Shown: in pieces, positions 25,123 through 35,211 of the stretch
How positions within the stretch are numbered: position 1 is the first letter of the stretch
Layout: each line of letters begins with the position of its first letter
Source: a virus
Virus record (IMG/VR): IMGVR_UViG_3300030101_003361
Location: 1-62,906 of that record
Strand: one strand, 5' to 3'
Length of the DNA: 62,906 bases
Program-made: the position numbers and the translations under genes
Notes under the pieces: generated by a model
What the model saw: the letters and a program-made list of their open reading frames with translations, nothing else
Told to the model about the DNA's origin: nothing
Databases searched by the model: none

Positions 25123-26412
25123 ATGAAAGAAGAACAAGTAACAGTTAAAGCGGTTGAAGATACAAAAGAAACTTCTCCGCAAGAAAAAGAAGCAGCTGTA
25201 TTAGATGCAGCTATAAAAGAAGGAGATGTAAATCCTGAATATGGACTTCAAGAAGATGGAGTTTATAAAGTTAATTTAGATAAACCACCTAAACAAAAAG
25301 AAGATGCCGTTCAAAAGCAAAGCACAAATGAGGTATCTGTACGCGACGGATCCGAAGCTAGCAAAGAAGTTCAAGAAGAAAACAAAGAAGAGCCTAAAGA
25401 AGTTACCGGAGAAAATAAACAAGAAGAAAAAAATAAAGGTAACGAAGAAGAACAAGGGCAAGAAATAGAATCACCTATAGAACTTGTTACAGATGAAAAA
25501 GATAGTACTGACGAGACAGGAGTGGATACAGGCGCTGAAGATGCCGACACCCCAGAAGAACAAGAAGAAGTATTACAGGAAAATAAAACACAAGAATTAC
25601 CAGAAAACATTCAAAAATTAGTACAATTTATGGATGAAACCGGAGGTTCCTTAGAAGATTATGTTAATTTAAATAAAGATTATTCTTCTATGGATGCAAC
25701 CTCTATGGTCTATGAATATTATAGATCTACAAAACCTCATTTAAATAATGAGGATTTATCGTTCCTTATGCAAAAAGAATTTAATTATTCTGAGGATGAG
25801 GACGAACCTCAAGATATTAAAGCTAAGCAATTAGCTTTTAAAGAAGAATTATATAAAGCTCAAAAGCATTTTTCAGATTCTAAGCAAAAATACTATGCTG
25901 ATCTTAAGTTAAGAAAGCAAGAATTGCCTGAAGAATATAAAAAAGCTTATGACTTTTATAATGAAAGCAAAAAGATTGAAGAATTAACTGAAAAAAATAA
26001 AAAAAGTTTTATATCTAAAACAAATAAGCTTTTTGATGACGAGTTCAAAGGTTTTGATTTCAAAGTCGGGGATAAAAAATATAGATATAAAGTTGAGAAT
26101 AAACAAAAAATTAAAGATACTCAGTCTGATTTAACAAATGTAATAGGACAATATTTAGATAAAAATGGAGATATGAGAAACCCTTTAGGTTATCATAGAG
26201 CTTTATTTGCAGCACAAAATGTTGACAAAATAGCAAATCATTTTTATGAGCAAGGCCGTGCCGATGCTTTACAACAATCCATTAAAGAATCTAAAAATAT
26301 TGATATGTCACCAAGAGCAGATGCTTCTGCAACAGGTAATATATCAAATAATCCTGTTAGAGTTGTTCCATCAAATTCTTCAAATAAATTGCGCATAAAA
26401 TGGAATAAATAA
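25123..26412 (+). CDS. putative scaffold protein
   Basis: A 429-residue protein. About the first 155 residues are disordered and extremely rich in Glu and Lys. The C-terminal part is helical, with FMDETGGSLEDYVNLNKDYS and YLDKNGDMRNPLGYHRALFAA. An acidic, disordered head and a helical end, placed between portal and major capsid protein, is the hallmark of capsid scaffolds. The function is inferred from position and architecture. Confidence 0.75.
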   Translation: MKEEQVTVKAVEDTKETSPQEKEAAVLDAAIKEGDVNPEYGLQEDGVYKVNLDKPPKQKEDAVQKQSTNEVSVRDGSEASKEVQEENKEEPKEVTGENKQEEKNKGNEEEQGQEIESPIELVTDEKDSTDETGVDTGAEDADTPEEQEEVLQENKTQELPENIQKLVQFMDETGGSLEDYVNLNKDYSSMDATSMVYEYYRSTKPHLNNEDLSFLMQKEFNYSEDEDEPQDIKAKQLAFKEELYKAQKHFSDSKQKYYADLKLRKQELPEEYKKAYDFYNESKKIEELTEKNKKSFISKTNKLFDDEFKGFDFKVGDKKYRYKVENKQKIKDTQSDLTNVIGQYLDKNGDMRNPLGYHRALFAAQNVDKIANHFYEQGRADALQQSIKESKNIDMSPRADASATGNISNNPVRVVPSNSSNKLRIKWNK

Positions 26413-26429
26413 CTTTAAATTTTTAAAAA

Positions 26430-27965
26430 ATGGCTTTTACAAGTGGAATTCCTGCGGCTTTACAACCGACTCAAACAAAAGCATTATATGCAGGAAATTA
26501 TATTGATTTTACTGACAGCTCATTTAATATGTGGGCTCAACAGTTTTTACCAGATGTATACGAGCAAGAAGTTGAAAGATATGGAAACAGATCTATCGGT
26601 TCTTTCTTACGTATGGTATCTGCGGAAATGCCATCTACTTCAGACCAAATTATTTGGACTGAGCAAGGTAGATTGCATACAAGATATGCGAATATCGTTT
26701 ACTTAAGTAACTCTGGCACAATGCCAACATCAGGTACAACTCCTGGTACTGCATCTGCTGCCACTACAGGCGGTAACGTTGGAAACTTTTTTGTTCCAAC
26801 AGCACAGCCAACTAGTTTAGGTGTTACTACTCAAGGTACAACAGCTGTTAACTTTAAGAAAGGTCAAACAGTTATGATTCAAGCTCAAACAAGTGCTACC
26901 TCTGCAATTGGTGGTACAGGTGCTGTAATAAAAGGTGTAGTTACTAATGTTAGTGGACAATACTTCCAAATTAAATCTTATGGAGGTGTTCCTGCAATCA
27001 CAAATGCACAAAGATTTACCGCACTTGCTTATGGCTCTGAATTTGCAAAAGGATCTGGAAACTTTAGTGAAAAACTAGATCCTAGTTATGCAACATTTAC
27101 CAACAGTCCTGTAATTTTAAAAGAACATTATTCTATTAATGGTTCTGATACTGCACAGATTGGCTGGATTGAAGTTACTTCTGAAAATGGAGCTAGTGGA
27201 TATTTATGGTATTTAAAATCAGAACATGAAAATAGATTAAGATTTGAAGATTATCTTGAAATGTCAATGGTTGAAGGTGTCAAACAATTAAACACTGGAG
27301 CTACTTTAAATTTTTATGATTCTGCACTTACGGCTACTGCTAAAGGTACTGAAGGTTTCTTTGAAGCTATTGAAGCAAGAGGAAATGTATATTCAGGATT
27401 TGGAGCACAAGCTGGTGGTGGTGGAGGTGCGTTAACTGATTTTGACGCAGTTCTAGTACAATTAGATAAGCAAGGAGCTATTGAAGAAAACATGCTTTTC
27501 TTAGATAGAAACTTATCTTTAGAAATTGATGACATTCTTGCTCAGCAAAATGGCGGATATTCTGGAGGTACTTCTTTTGGAGTGTTTAACAATAGTGAAG
27601 ATATGGCACTAAACTTAGGTTTTACAGGTTATAGAAGAGGTTCTTATGACTTCTACAAAACAGACTGGAAATACTTAAATGACTTCTCTACAAGAGGAGG
27701 TTTTGGTGACATCGAAGGTGTATTAGTACCTGCTGGTACTTCTACAGTTTACGATCAAGTCCTTGGTCAAAACATCAAGAGACCATTCTTACACATCAGA
27801 TATAGAGCTTCTGAGACTGAAAATAGAAAAATGAAGTCTTGGGTTACAGGTTCTGTTGGTGGACCATCTAGTTCTCCAATTGATGAAATGAGAATGCACT
27901 ATTTATCTGAAAGATGCTTAATCGTTCAGGGTGCAAATAATTTCGTATTATTTAAAGACGCTTAA
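26430..27965 (+). CDS. major capsid protein (crAss-like HK97 fold)
   Basis: A 511-residue protein. The motif VERYGNRSIGSFLRMVSAEM (about 50-70) followed by SDQIIWTEQGRLHTRY matches what I remember of crAss-like major capsid proteins. HK97-type elements are expected in the rest. Codon use is the most regular of the window, fitting very high expression, and a strong hairpin terminator follows at 27980. Its likely client relationship to the encoded GroEL is inference. Confidence 0.93.
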   Translation: MAFTSGIPAALQPTQTKALYAGNYIDFTDSSFNMWAQQFLPDVYEQEVERYGNRSIGSFLRMVSAEMPSTSDQIIWTEQGRLHTRYANIVYLSNSGTMPTSGTTPGTASAATTGGNVGNFFVPTAQPTSLGVTTQGTTAVNFKKGQTVMIQAQTSATSAIGGTGAVIKGVVTNVSGQYFQIKSYGGVPAITNAQRFTALAYGSEFAKGSGNFSEKLDPSYATFTNSPVILKEHYSINGSDTAQIGWIEVTSENGASGYLWYLKSEHENRLRFEDYLEMSMVEGVKQLNTGATLNFYDSALTATAKGTEGFFEAIEARGNVYSGFGAQAGGGGGALTDFDAVLVQLDKQGAIEENMLFLDRNLSLEIDDILAQQNGGYSGGTSFGVFNNSEDMALNLGFTGYRRGSYDFYKTDWKYLNDFSTRGGFGDIEGVLVPAGTSTVYDQVLGQNIKRPFLHIRYRASETENRKMKSWVTGSVGGPSSSPIDEMRMHYLSERCLIVQGANNFVLFKDA

Positions 27966-27979
27966 TATTTATATAAGTT

Positions 27980-28012
27980 TTACCCCCGTGTTTTATCGGG
28001 GGTAATTCTTAT
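27980..28012 (+). terminator. rho-independent terminator after the major capsid gene
   Basis: A perfect 9-bp stem, TTACCCCCG (27980-27988) with CGGGGGTAA (27997-28005), closes an 8-base loop and is followed by TTCTTATT. It begins 15 bases after the capsid stop codon. It probably ends or attenuates transcription so that the capsid gene is made in excess over the downstream neck genes. Confidence 0.85.
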
Positions 28013-28035
28013 TAATACTTATATTATATTATATT

Positions 28036-28803
28036 ATGGAAACAAAAACTAAAGCGCCAAAAATTGAAAAAAATTGGCAGATAAAAGATAGAACATATAT
28101 GCTAACTGGAGGTAAAGCACCTCTTAGTTGGACAATACAATCTAAACATACCGCTAGAAAACCTTTATTATGGTTTGATGAAGAATTAGGTGAACAAAGA
28201 GAAATAAGATATGCAAGCAACCAAAAATCATTATTTGTAGATGAACAAAAAGGTAATGCAACTCTAGCACACGTAGTTTTTTTAGATGGTATTTTAGAAG
28301 TTCCTAAACATCAACAATCTTTACAAAAGCTTTTATCTTTATATCACCCTAAATCAGGTGAAATATGGTCTGAAATTGATGAAGAAGCTGAAGCTATGGA
28401 TGAAGTTGATAATATTGAATTTGAGCTAGAAGCTTTAAATTTAGTTAAAAGTTTAGATATAGAACATCTAGAAGCAGTAATGAGAACAGAATTAGGATCT
28501 GCTGTAGCAAACATGAGTACAAAAGAATTAAAAAGAGATGCTTATTTGTTTGCTAGAAAAGACCCTGAACTATTCTTAGAAGTTTCTAAAGATGAAGATA
28601 TTAAATTACGTAATTTAGCAAATAGAGCTGTTGAGCGCGGCATTATAGAATTAACAGATGATAATACTATATTTAGATTTGCTAATGGTAAAAAAATAAT
28701 GCAAGTACCATTTGATCAAAATCCTTATGGTGCATTAGCACAATATTTTAAAACCGATCCAGGCGTTGATTTAATGAAATCTATTACGAAAAAATTATCG
28801 TAA
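28036..28803 (+). CDS. hypothetical virion protein downstream of the capsid gene
   Basis: A 255-residue protein. The first 100 residues look like a beta domain with WQIKDRTYMLTGGKAPLSW and FLDGILEVPKHQQSLQKLL. The second part is helical and acidic. It lies between the capsid and the neck genes, flanked by a terminator and a hairpin. It may be a capsid vertex or head-completion protein. I know similar proteins from Bacteroidota phages but not their function. Confidence 0.65.
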   Translation: METKTKAPKIEKNWQIKDRTYMLTGGKAPLSWTIQSKHTARKPLLWFDEELGEQREIRYASNQKSLFVDEQKGNATLAHVVFLDGILEVPKHQQSLQKLLSLYHPKSGEIWSEIDEEAEAMDEVDNIEFELEALNLVKSLDIEHLEAVMRTELGSAVANMSTKELKRDAYLFARKDPELFLEVSKDEDIKLRNLANRAVERGIIELTDDNTIFRFANGKKIMQVPFDQNPYGALAQYFKTDPGVDLMKSITKKLS

Positions 28804-28810
28804 TGCAAAT

Positions 28811-28839
28811 GATATAGGGCGAGAAATCAGCCCTATATC
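28811..28839 (+). terminator. intergenic hairpin, possible terminator or RNA-processing site
   Basis: A perfect 10-bp stem, GATATAGGGC (28811-28820) with GCCCTATATC (28830-28839), around a 9-base loop. It fills most of the 56-base gap before 28860. Unlike the hairpin at 27980 it lacks a T-run, so it may act as an mRNA-stabilising or processing structure rather than a terminator. Confidence 0.6.
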
Positions 28840-28859
28840 AACTAATTAAAATAATATAA

Positions 28860-29606
28860 ATGGCTGTAAATATAAACAATGTATACCAAACAGTTCTTGT
28901 TATAATAAATAAAGATAACAGAGGATATATAACACCTGAAGAATTTAACAGATTAGCTGCACTTGCACAAAATGAAATATTTGAAAGTTACTTTAATAAA
29001 CAAGTTGCTTATGAAAGTCAAATTGAAATAAAAACAGATTTTTCAGATCCAGTATTAACAAATTCTGAAAAAATAAATGTATTTTATGCTAATGCAACTC
29101 TTTCACAATCAGGAACTACATTTACTTTTCCAACTGATTTTTATAAATTAGGTGTTGTAAACGTTGATGATGTTGTAGCAGATTTACTTTCACATGAAGA
29201 TTTAAAATATATAAATTTATCTCCTTTAACTGCTCCTGTAAAAACACAGCCTGTATATACATTAGTAGAAGGTGGCGTAAGATTATATCCCTCTTCAATT
29301 ACATCAGGGGTAACTATAGATTATCTTAAAAAACCTTTAAATCCTAAATGGGGTTATGCAATGCCTACAGCTTCTCAAATAGCAAGCGGCGTTCCAAATG
29401 AACCTATATATGATAGCACAGTTTTTAATCCTGCTACTGATGATTATAATGCTATAGCTAAATCTTATGATTTTAGATTACATTCTTCTGAAGAAAATAA
29501 TTTAATAATTAAAATACTTTCTTATGCGGGTGTTGTAATAAAACAAGCTGATATAGCAGGTTTTGCACAAGGAAAAGATCAACAATTACAAGCAACTGAA
29601 CAATAA
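28860..29606 (+). CDS. neck/tail-tube ring protein (crAss-like)
   Basis: A 248-residue protein. It opens with VYQTVLVIINKDNRGYITPE, then EEFNRLAALAQNEIFESYF, a pattern I recall from crAss-like ring or tail-tubular proteins next to the stabilization gene. FTFPTDFYKLGVVNV and VRLYPSS follow. Its stop overlaps the next start (TAATG). It is probably part of the connector between portal and tail. Confidence 0.75.
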   Translation: MAVNINNVYQTVLVIINKDNRGYITPEEFNRLAALAQNEIFESYFNKQVAYESQIEIKTDFSDPVLTNSEKINVFYANATLSQSGTTFTFPTDFYKLGVVNVDDVVADLLSHEDLKYINLSPLTAPVKTQPVYTLVEGGVRLYPSSITSGVTIDYLKKPLNPKWGYAMPTASQIASGVPNEPIYDSTVFNPATDDYNAIAKSYDFRLHSSEENNLIIKILSYAGVVIKQADIAGFAQGKDQQLQATEQ

Positions 29607-30529
29607 TGGCAATATCAAGAAAACCTTTAGACGTAGATAATTACTCTGCATTAGATGGCGGAACAGGATTAGCAATACCCGGATATTATAGCCGTGTTAA
29701 TTTAAATGACATAATAAATAACTTTATAGTTGGTTATACCGGTGATGGCAAAGTATTACCTAAAATACAAAGATATGATGTTGCTTTTTGGGCCCAGAGA
29801 TCAGTCCAAGAATTTAGTTATGATATATTTCATTCAGAAAAAGCAATAGAAATTGAATTGAACAGTACATTGCAAATATCTTTACCTTCAGATTATGTTA
29901 ACTATGTGGATATCTCATGTGTTGATAATAATGGTGCTTTAAAACCTATACAAAATAATAAAGTTGTAAAGGCTAGTAAAGCTGTTGCACAAGATAATGA
30001 ATATAAATATTTGTATGATCAAGAAGGGAATATTATTTTTAGAGAAACATCGGAAGGCTTAAAAAGATTTAAAGAAAGTACAGAAGCTTTACCTGAAAGA
30101 GATTATGAAAATTACTACGACGGCTACTACGAGGATAATGATTTAACCGCATATGGTAGAAGATATGGATTGGATCCACAAAGGGTAAATATAAACGGTA
30201 CTTATGTATTAGATCTTGAAGCGGGTAAAATATATTTTGATTCATATTTTACACAAGGAGATTTAATAACATTAAGATATATTTCAGATGGTTTAGGAGA
30301 TAACGGTGATTTTAATAATGTCTTAGTGCCTAAATTAGCTGAAGATGCTGTATATGCAAATATATTATATAATTTAGCAAAGTTAAGACCAGCTGCCGCG
30401 GGCGCTGCCGCATTATATAAAAAAGAAGCTGCTGCTAAAATGCGTAATGCAAAAATTAGGCTTTCAAATATGAAACTTAAAGAGATTGGCCAAGTTCTTA
30501 AAGGCAAATCTAAATGGATTAAACACTAA
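29606..30529 (+). CDS. neck/tail tubular protein (crAss-like)
   Basis: A 307-residue protein containing RVNLNDIINNFIVGYTGDGK, WAQRSVQEFSYDIFHSEK and LQISLPSDYVNYVDIS. These elements resemble the second ring or tail-tubular protein of crAss-like phages, comparable in place to T7 gp11. The C-terminus is basic and helical. It forms a set with the preceding ring protein and the stabilization protein downstream. Confidence 0.75.
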   Translation: MAISRKPLDVDNYSALDGGTGLAIPGYYSRVNLNDIINNFIVGYTGDGKVLPKIQRYDVAFWAQRSVQEFSYDIFHSEKAIEIELNSTLQISLPSDYVNYVDISCVDNNGALKPIQNNKVVKASKAVAQDNEYKYLYDQEGNIIFRETSEGLKRFKESTEALPERDYENYYDGYYEDNDLTAYGRRYGLDPQRVNINGTYVLDLEAGKIYFDSYFTQGDLITLRYISDGLGDNGDFNNVLVPKLAEDAVYANILYNLAKLRPAAAGAAALYKKEAAAKMRNAKIRLSNMKLKEIGQVLKGKSKWIKH

Positions 30530-30532
30530 CGT

Positions 30533-33500
30533 ATGCCAGAAATTAAAAGGGTATTTAATGCTAGCCGAATGAATCAAGATTTAGATGATCGGTTAGTAGT
30601 CCCAGGTGAATATCGCGAAGCATTAAATATAAATGTAAGCAAGTCAGAAGGTTCTGATATAGGTGCTATAGAAAATCTTAAAGGAAACAAAGAGATTGTA
30701 AATACCTCTATCTCAGGGGCAAAGACTATTGGTGTATTAAGAGATAACGGTAATGAAAAAATATATTATTTTATTACTAACAATAATAGCTTCGACCATT
30801 CAAACAGTAGCAATAAGCAGCATCAAATAATAGAGTATGATCAAAAAGCAGATAAATCTATTATTTTAGTAAATAGTAATGCTTTAAACTTTCATACGCA
30901 ATTTCCTATAACAGGTATAAATCTTGTAGATACATTGTTATTTTTTACAGATGATAGAAACCCTCCTAGAAAAATAAATGTTGATACTGCAAGAAATGAA
31001 CCTGGTAAGTATAATTTAGCATCAGATATAGATAATCTTATATCTGTAGCTAAGTATGCTCCTTTTACTGCAGCAGAAATATTAGCATTATCAAATACTG
31101 ATGAAACCGGTGCTGTAATCACATCAAACTTTTTAGAAAACAAACTTATAAGATTTTCATATCGTTATCAATATGATGATGGTGAATATAGTACTTTAGC
31201 TCCTTTTACTCCTATATGTTTTTCAAGATTAGGTAATCCTGATGCTATAAGTACTAGTACTATTGCAGATTTTGGTGAAATAGAAACATTTATAAACGCT
31301 GTTAAATCTGTACAATTATCTGTGCCTATACCAACAGGATATGGAATTACAGGTGTAGAACTTATATATAAAGAAACAGGTTCATCTACATTATATATTG
31401 TAGAAGACAAAACAGTTACAACAGAATCTTCTGTAAACTTTTTTTATAAATCTCAAGATCCTTTTAAAACTTTACCTTCAGATCAGCTTACAAGAATATA
31501 TGATGCGGTTCCTATAAAAGCTAAATCACAAGAGCTAGCGGGTGGTAGACTTATATATGGTAATTTTTTACAAAATTTTGATATACCAGATATATCTTTT
31601 AGTGTTGTAAGAACAGGCGAAACTTCTGCCAGGTATTCAACATTAGATACATCAATGTCTGTTAAGTCCAGAAGAACTTATCAAGTTGGTATTGTATTAG
31701 CTGATAGATTTGGCAGACAATCTCCTGTAATATTATCCGCAACGGGTAATGATACTGTATTTATTGATGCTGCATCAGGAAATGTAAATAGTACAAATGT
31801 TTTTAATGCTTTAAGAGTTTCTTTTTCTGCTGCTGCTGTAACTATTTTAAAAAATTTAGGATGGGCTTATTCTTATAGAATAGTTGTAAAGCAAAGAGAG
31901 CAAGAATATCATAATTGGATTTCAATTGTTTCTTCTGCAAATGTAGTGGCTAGATTAGGTGATAGCATAAATAAAATTCCAAGAGATCAAACTGCTGTAA
32001 TACCACCAAGTACAAGTAATACAGTATCACCTTGTGATGTTTCTGTATATCCTAAAGTATTAAATGGTGCCAACCAAACAACATCTAGTTTAACAAAAGT
32101 ACAATCAATTAATAATCCTGCAGGTACAGCTAATGTACCTACTGTAACAGATGCGGGTGCCTCAGTAACATCTGGTGTTTCTGTATATGAAACCGAACCG
32201 GTTGAATCAGATTTAGATATATTTTTTGAAACATCTACGGGTGGAGAAATAGAAGATTTAGCTAATACAGGTGCAACTATTGATGTTAGATTTTTTAATT
32301 GTTATTTATTAAATTTTACATCAGGCACACATATAGAAGTAAATAGATTAAGAGCTGGTTTTAATGAAAAAGCATTTGATGTTGGTGTTAGAGCTTATGT
32401 TGTAAAAGAAAATTTTGCAGAAGAAAGAAGATTTAATACTCTTATACATTCAAGTGGATTATTTAATTCAAGAACTAATATTAATTTTATAAATCAGTTT
32501 AATGAATCAGAAGGTGGATTAACAGTATCATTAGACCCTCAAGATGGATCTGTACAAAAGTTATATGCCGACGACACACAAGTTGTTATTTTTCAAGAAG
32601 ATAAAATATCTAGATCACCTATAGATAAAGATTTTATATTTTCTGCAGAAGGCGGTGCAATACCTGTTACAAGTAATACACAATTTTTAGGTACAATAGC
32701 TCCTTTTGCTGGAGATTTTGGTATATCAAAAGATCCTCAATCTTTTGCTACATATGGGTATGCTAGATATTTTACAGATAAAAACAGAGGTGCTGTATTA
32801 AGATTGTCTCAAAATGGTATTGTTGAAATATCTAATTCAGGTATGGGCGGCTTTTTTAGAGATGCTTTAAAAACATCTACAAACGTTATAGGCTCTTATG
32901 ATGAGTATCATGGGTTATATAATATTACTATAATTGGTGAAGGTTATCAGGGTAACGATGATACAAATTTAGCTACTGCTTCAGATAATTACTTTACAAT
33001 TTCATTTGATGAAAATGCAAAAGGGTGGTGTAGCTTTAAATCTTTTAAACAAGAAAATGGTATTAGTTTAAATAATTTATATTATACATTTAGTAATGGT
33101 AAATTATTTGAGCATAATAGAGAAGACGTAAATAGAAACACATTTTACGGAGTAACAGCAGATTCTTATGTTGAGCCTATATTAAACGATAGCCCTTCTC
33201 TTATAAAAACATTTAATAATATAAGTTACGAAGGAACATCTGGTTGGGAATTAGATTTTCTTGAAACAGATCTTTCTGAAATAGGTATTGTACCTTCCCC
33301 TATAAATGTATTTGATATATCTTTACAAATAACAAGAGCAAATTCAACTGTTGGTGCAAACACTTTAATAACAGGAGAAAGAAAAGCAAAAGCAAAACAA
33401 GGAGAAACTATTACTTGGGCTATATTTGTAGAACCTAAAAATGCAGATTTTAAATTTAATTCTGTAAATGATGTTACATTAACATATTCTGGTTCACAAA

Positions 33501-34963
33501 CTGTTAATATAACTAACCCTACTGCTATAGTTGATGGAAAATTAGTATTTAATATATCTTATACTGTTGGTACATCTAATCAAACTTTAGAATTAGCCGT
33601 TGGTGGAACAGGTGCATCACTTGCATTTACCGTTGCTCTTCTTAGTATTAGCGTAGGAGATTCTGTTTCAGATGCAGCAGTTAGCCCTACACTTGTTGAA
33701 TTAACTACAGGTGCTACATCACAAGATATAGTTGTTGCTCCTACAAGTACACATTTTATAAACCCATATAATATTGCTGTAGGAATAAGTGGATTACCTT
33801 CATTTAATGCATCAGCTATATCAGGTACTGAAACTATAAATATACAGGTTATAAATTATAGTGGTAGTAATAAATATGTATTAGATGGTATAAGACAAGA
33901 TAGTATTGCACTTACTATTGGGAAAACATATAAATTTGATCAATCTGATACTTCTAATGCAGGAGGGGGTGGTCATGGATTAAGATTTAGTATTACTCCT
34001 AATGGTACTCACGGAGGTGGTGTTGCATATACCAATGGAGTAACGGTTGTAGGCACAGCTGGACAAGCTGGTTCTTATACTCAAATAGTTGTAAGCTCAT
34101 CTACACCTAGCCCATTATATTATTATTGTGTAAATCACTCAGGTATGGGTGGTAATATTATAACTACTCCTCTTGCATATACAAGGCAAACTAATCAAAT
34201 AACATATAATGTTCCAGTTACAATGCCTGCCAATCCTACTAATGAAAATATGACTTTTTCAGGAAGTGCTACTCAATTATATACACTTACCTGGGCTAGC
34301 CCTTCAGTTGGTACATTAACACCACCTACTGGAACTTCAGTTGGAAATGCTTATACTATAAGCCCTTATGTTGCCAGTAGTCAAAGAACTGCAACATTGC
34401 GTATAAATGTAACAGGTACAACAAAAGTTATGCTGCCAAGCTCTTATGCTGTTGCATATAATGTAGAAGATACAGCTATAACAGAAACAATAACATTTGC
34501 TACTAGTTATACACAAGATTATTATGAAGCACAAATTGTACTTCCTAAAATATATGAAAATACTACAGCTACTGCAACTATAACAGGTAGCGGTGAAGTT
34601 ACTGCTGCTATGGGTAGTATAGCTAGCTCACATACTTTTAGCGCAAGTGGTAATAGTAATTTAGTAATAGGTGATGTAGCCTCTGAAAAAGCTAATATAG
34701 TTGTACAAGCAACACCTAATCAAGATTGGATATATTTAGCAGCAGCAACAGCTCAAGGCGTAGCTGTAAATCCAACTACATCTCAAGCAGTTATTGTTGA
34801 CCCAGATAATATTAATATATATGGAGGTAATTATCCTTTTACAATTAATGTTGCTGATAATACAACCGGTAGTTCTAGAACAGGTACAGTTGTAATTCAA
34901 AAATTAAATACAAGAGTTACAGGTGTTAGTAATCATACAATAAATATAACACAAAACGGATAA
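30533..34963 (+). CDS. tail stabilization protein with cupredoxin-like and BACON-like domains
   Basis: A 1476-residue protein. The start (EIKRVFNASRMNQDLDDRLV, then PGEYREALNINVS) is that of phage stabilization proteins (P22 gp10/crAss type), which plug the neck; this part covers roughly the first 900 residues. Later come Ig-like segments, then a cupredoxin-like domain (about 1110-1215) with H1148 and a C1199-x2-H1202-x2-M1205 loop. A BACON-like end follows (about 1390-1476: NTTGSSRTGTVVI and HTINITQNG). BACON domains are known in crAss-like virion proteins. Copper binding is unproven. Confidence 0.8.
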   Translation: MPEIKRVFNASRMNQDLDDRLVVPGEYREALNINVSKSEGSDIGAIENLKGNKEIVNTSISGAKTIGVLRDNGNEKIYYFITNNNSFDHSNSSNKQHQIIEYDQKADKSIILVNSNALNFHTQFPITGINLVDTLLFFTDDRNPPRKINVDTARNEPGKYNLASDIDNLISVAKYAPFTAAEILALSNTDETGAVITSNFLENKLIRFSYRYQYDDGEYSTLAPFTPICFSRLGNPDAISTSTIADFGEIETFINAVKSVQLSVPIPTGYGITGVELIYKETGSSTLYIVEDKTVTTESSVNFFYKSQDPFKTLPSDQLTRIYDAVPIKAKSQELAGGRLIYGNFLQNFDIPDISFSVVRTGETSARYSTLDTSMSVKSRRTYQVGIVLADRFGRQSPVILSATGNDTVFIDAASGNVNSTNVFNALRVSFSAAAVTILKNLGWAYSYRIVVKQREQEYHNWISIVSSANVVARLGDSINKIPRDQTAVIPPSTSNTVSPCDVSVYPKVLNGANQTTSSLTKVQSINNPAGTANVPTVTDAGASVTSGVSVYETEPVESDLDIFFETSTGGEIEDLANTGATIDVRFFNCYLLNFTSGTHIEVNRLRAGFNEKAFDVGVRAYVVKENFAEERRFNTLIHSSGLFNSRTNINFINQFNESEGGLTVSLDPQDGSVQKLYADDTQVVIFQEDKISRSPIDKDFIFSAEGGAIPVTSNTQFLGTIAPFAGDFGISKDPQSFATYGYARYFTDKNRGAVLRLSQNGIVEISNSGMGGFFRDALKTSTNVIGSYDEYHGLYNITIIGEGYQGNDDTNLATASDNYFTISFDENAKGWCSFKSFKQENGISLNNLYYTFSNGKLFEHNREDVNRNTFYGVTADSYVEPILNDSPSLIKTFNNISYEGTSGWELDFLETDLSEIGIVPSPINVFDISLQITRANSTVGANTLITGERKAKAKQGETITWAIFVEPKNADFKFNSVNDVTLTYSGSQTVNITNPTAIVDGKLVFNISYTVGTSNQTLELAVGGTGASLAFTVALLSISVGDSVSDAAVSPTLVELTTGATSQDIVVAPTSTHFINPYNIAVGISGLPSFNASAISGTETINIQVINYSGSNKYVLDGIRQDSIALTIGKTYKFDQSDTSNAGGGGHGLRFSITPNGTHGGGVAYTNGVTVVGTAGQAGSYTQIVVSSSTPSPLYYYCVNHSGMGGNIITTPLAYTRQTNQITYNVPVTMPANPTNENMTFSGSATQLYTLTWASPSVGTLTPPTGTSVGNAYTISPYVASSQRTATLRINVTGTTKVMLPSSYAVAYNVEDTAITETITFATSYTQDYYEAQIVLPKIYENTTATATITGSGEVTAAMGSIASSHTFSASGNSNLVIGDVASEKANIVVQATPNQDWIYLAAATAQGVAVNPTTSQAVIVDPDNINIYGGNYPFTINVADNTTGSSRTGTVVIQKLNTRVTGVSNHTINITQNG

Positions 34964-35202
34964 TGAGTACAATAATAACATTTCCATTTAAGGAAAAAGA
35001 AGGTAAATATTTTGCACCAATAGTTTCACAAGAAACAACATATAAGTTACAAAGTGGTTCTGTTGTTGCCGATGCTACTAAGCTTGTATCCGGTGTAAAA
35101 GGTATTTTCATGAAAGTTAGAATTAAATTACCGGCCGCAAATGCTAATGAAAAAGCTGAACTTTTTGCAATAAATTCTGAAGCAGTAAATTCAAGTAATT
35201 AA
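34963..35202 (+). CDS. small hypothetical virion-associated protein
   Basis: A 79-residue beta-rich protein starting STIITFPFKEKEGKYFAPIV, with no Cys and no membrane span. It is coupled to the stabilization gene (shared TAATG). It may be a small neck or fibre accessory protein. No family is recognised. Confidence 0.6.
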   Translation: MSTIITFPFKEKEGKYFAPIVSQETTYKLQSGSVVADATKLVSGVKGIFMKVRIKLPAANANEKAELFAINSEAVNSSN

Positions 35203-35211
35203 ATAAATAAT

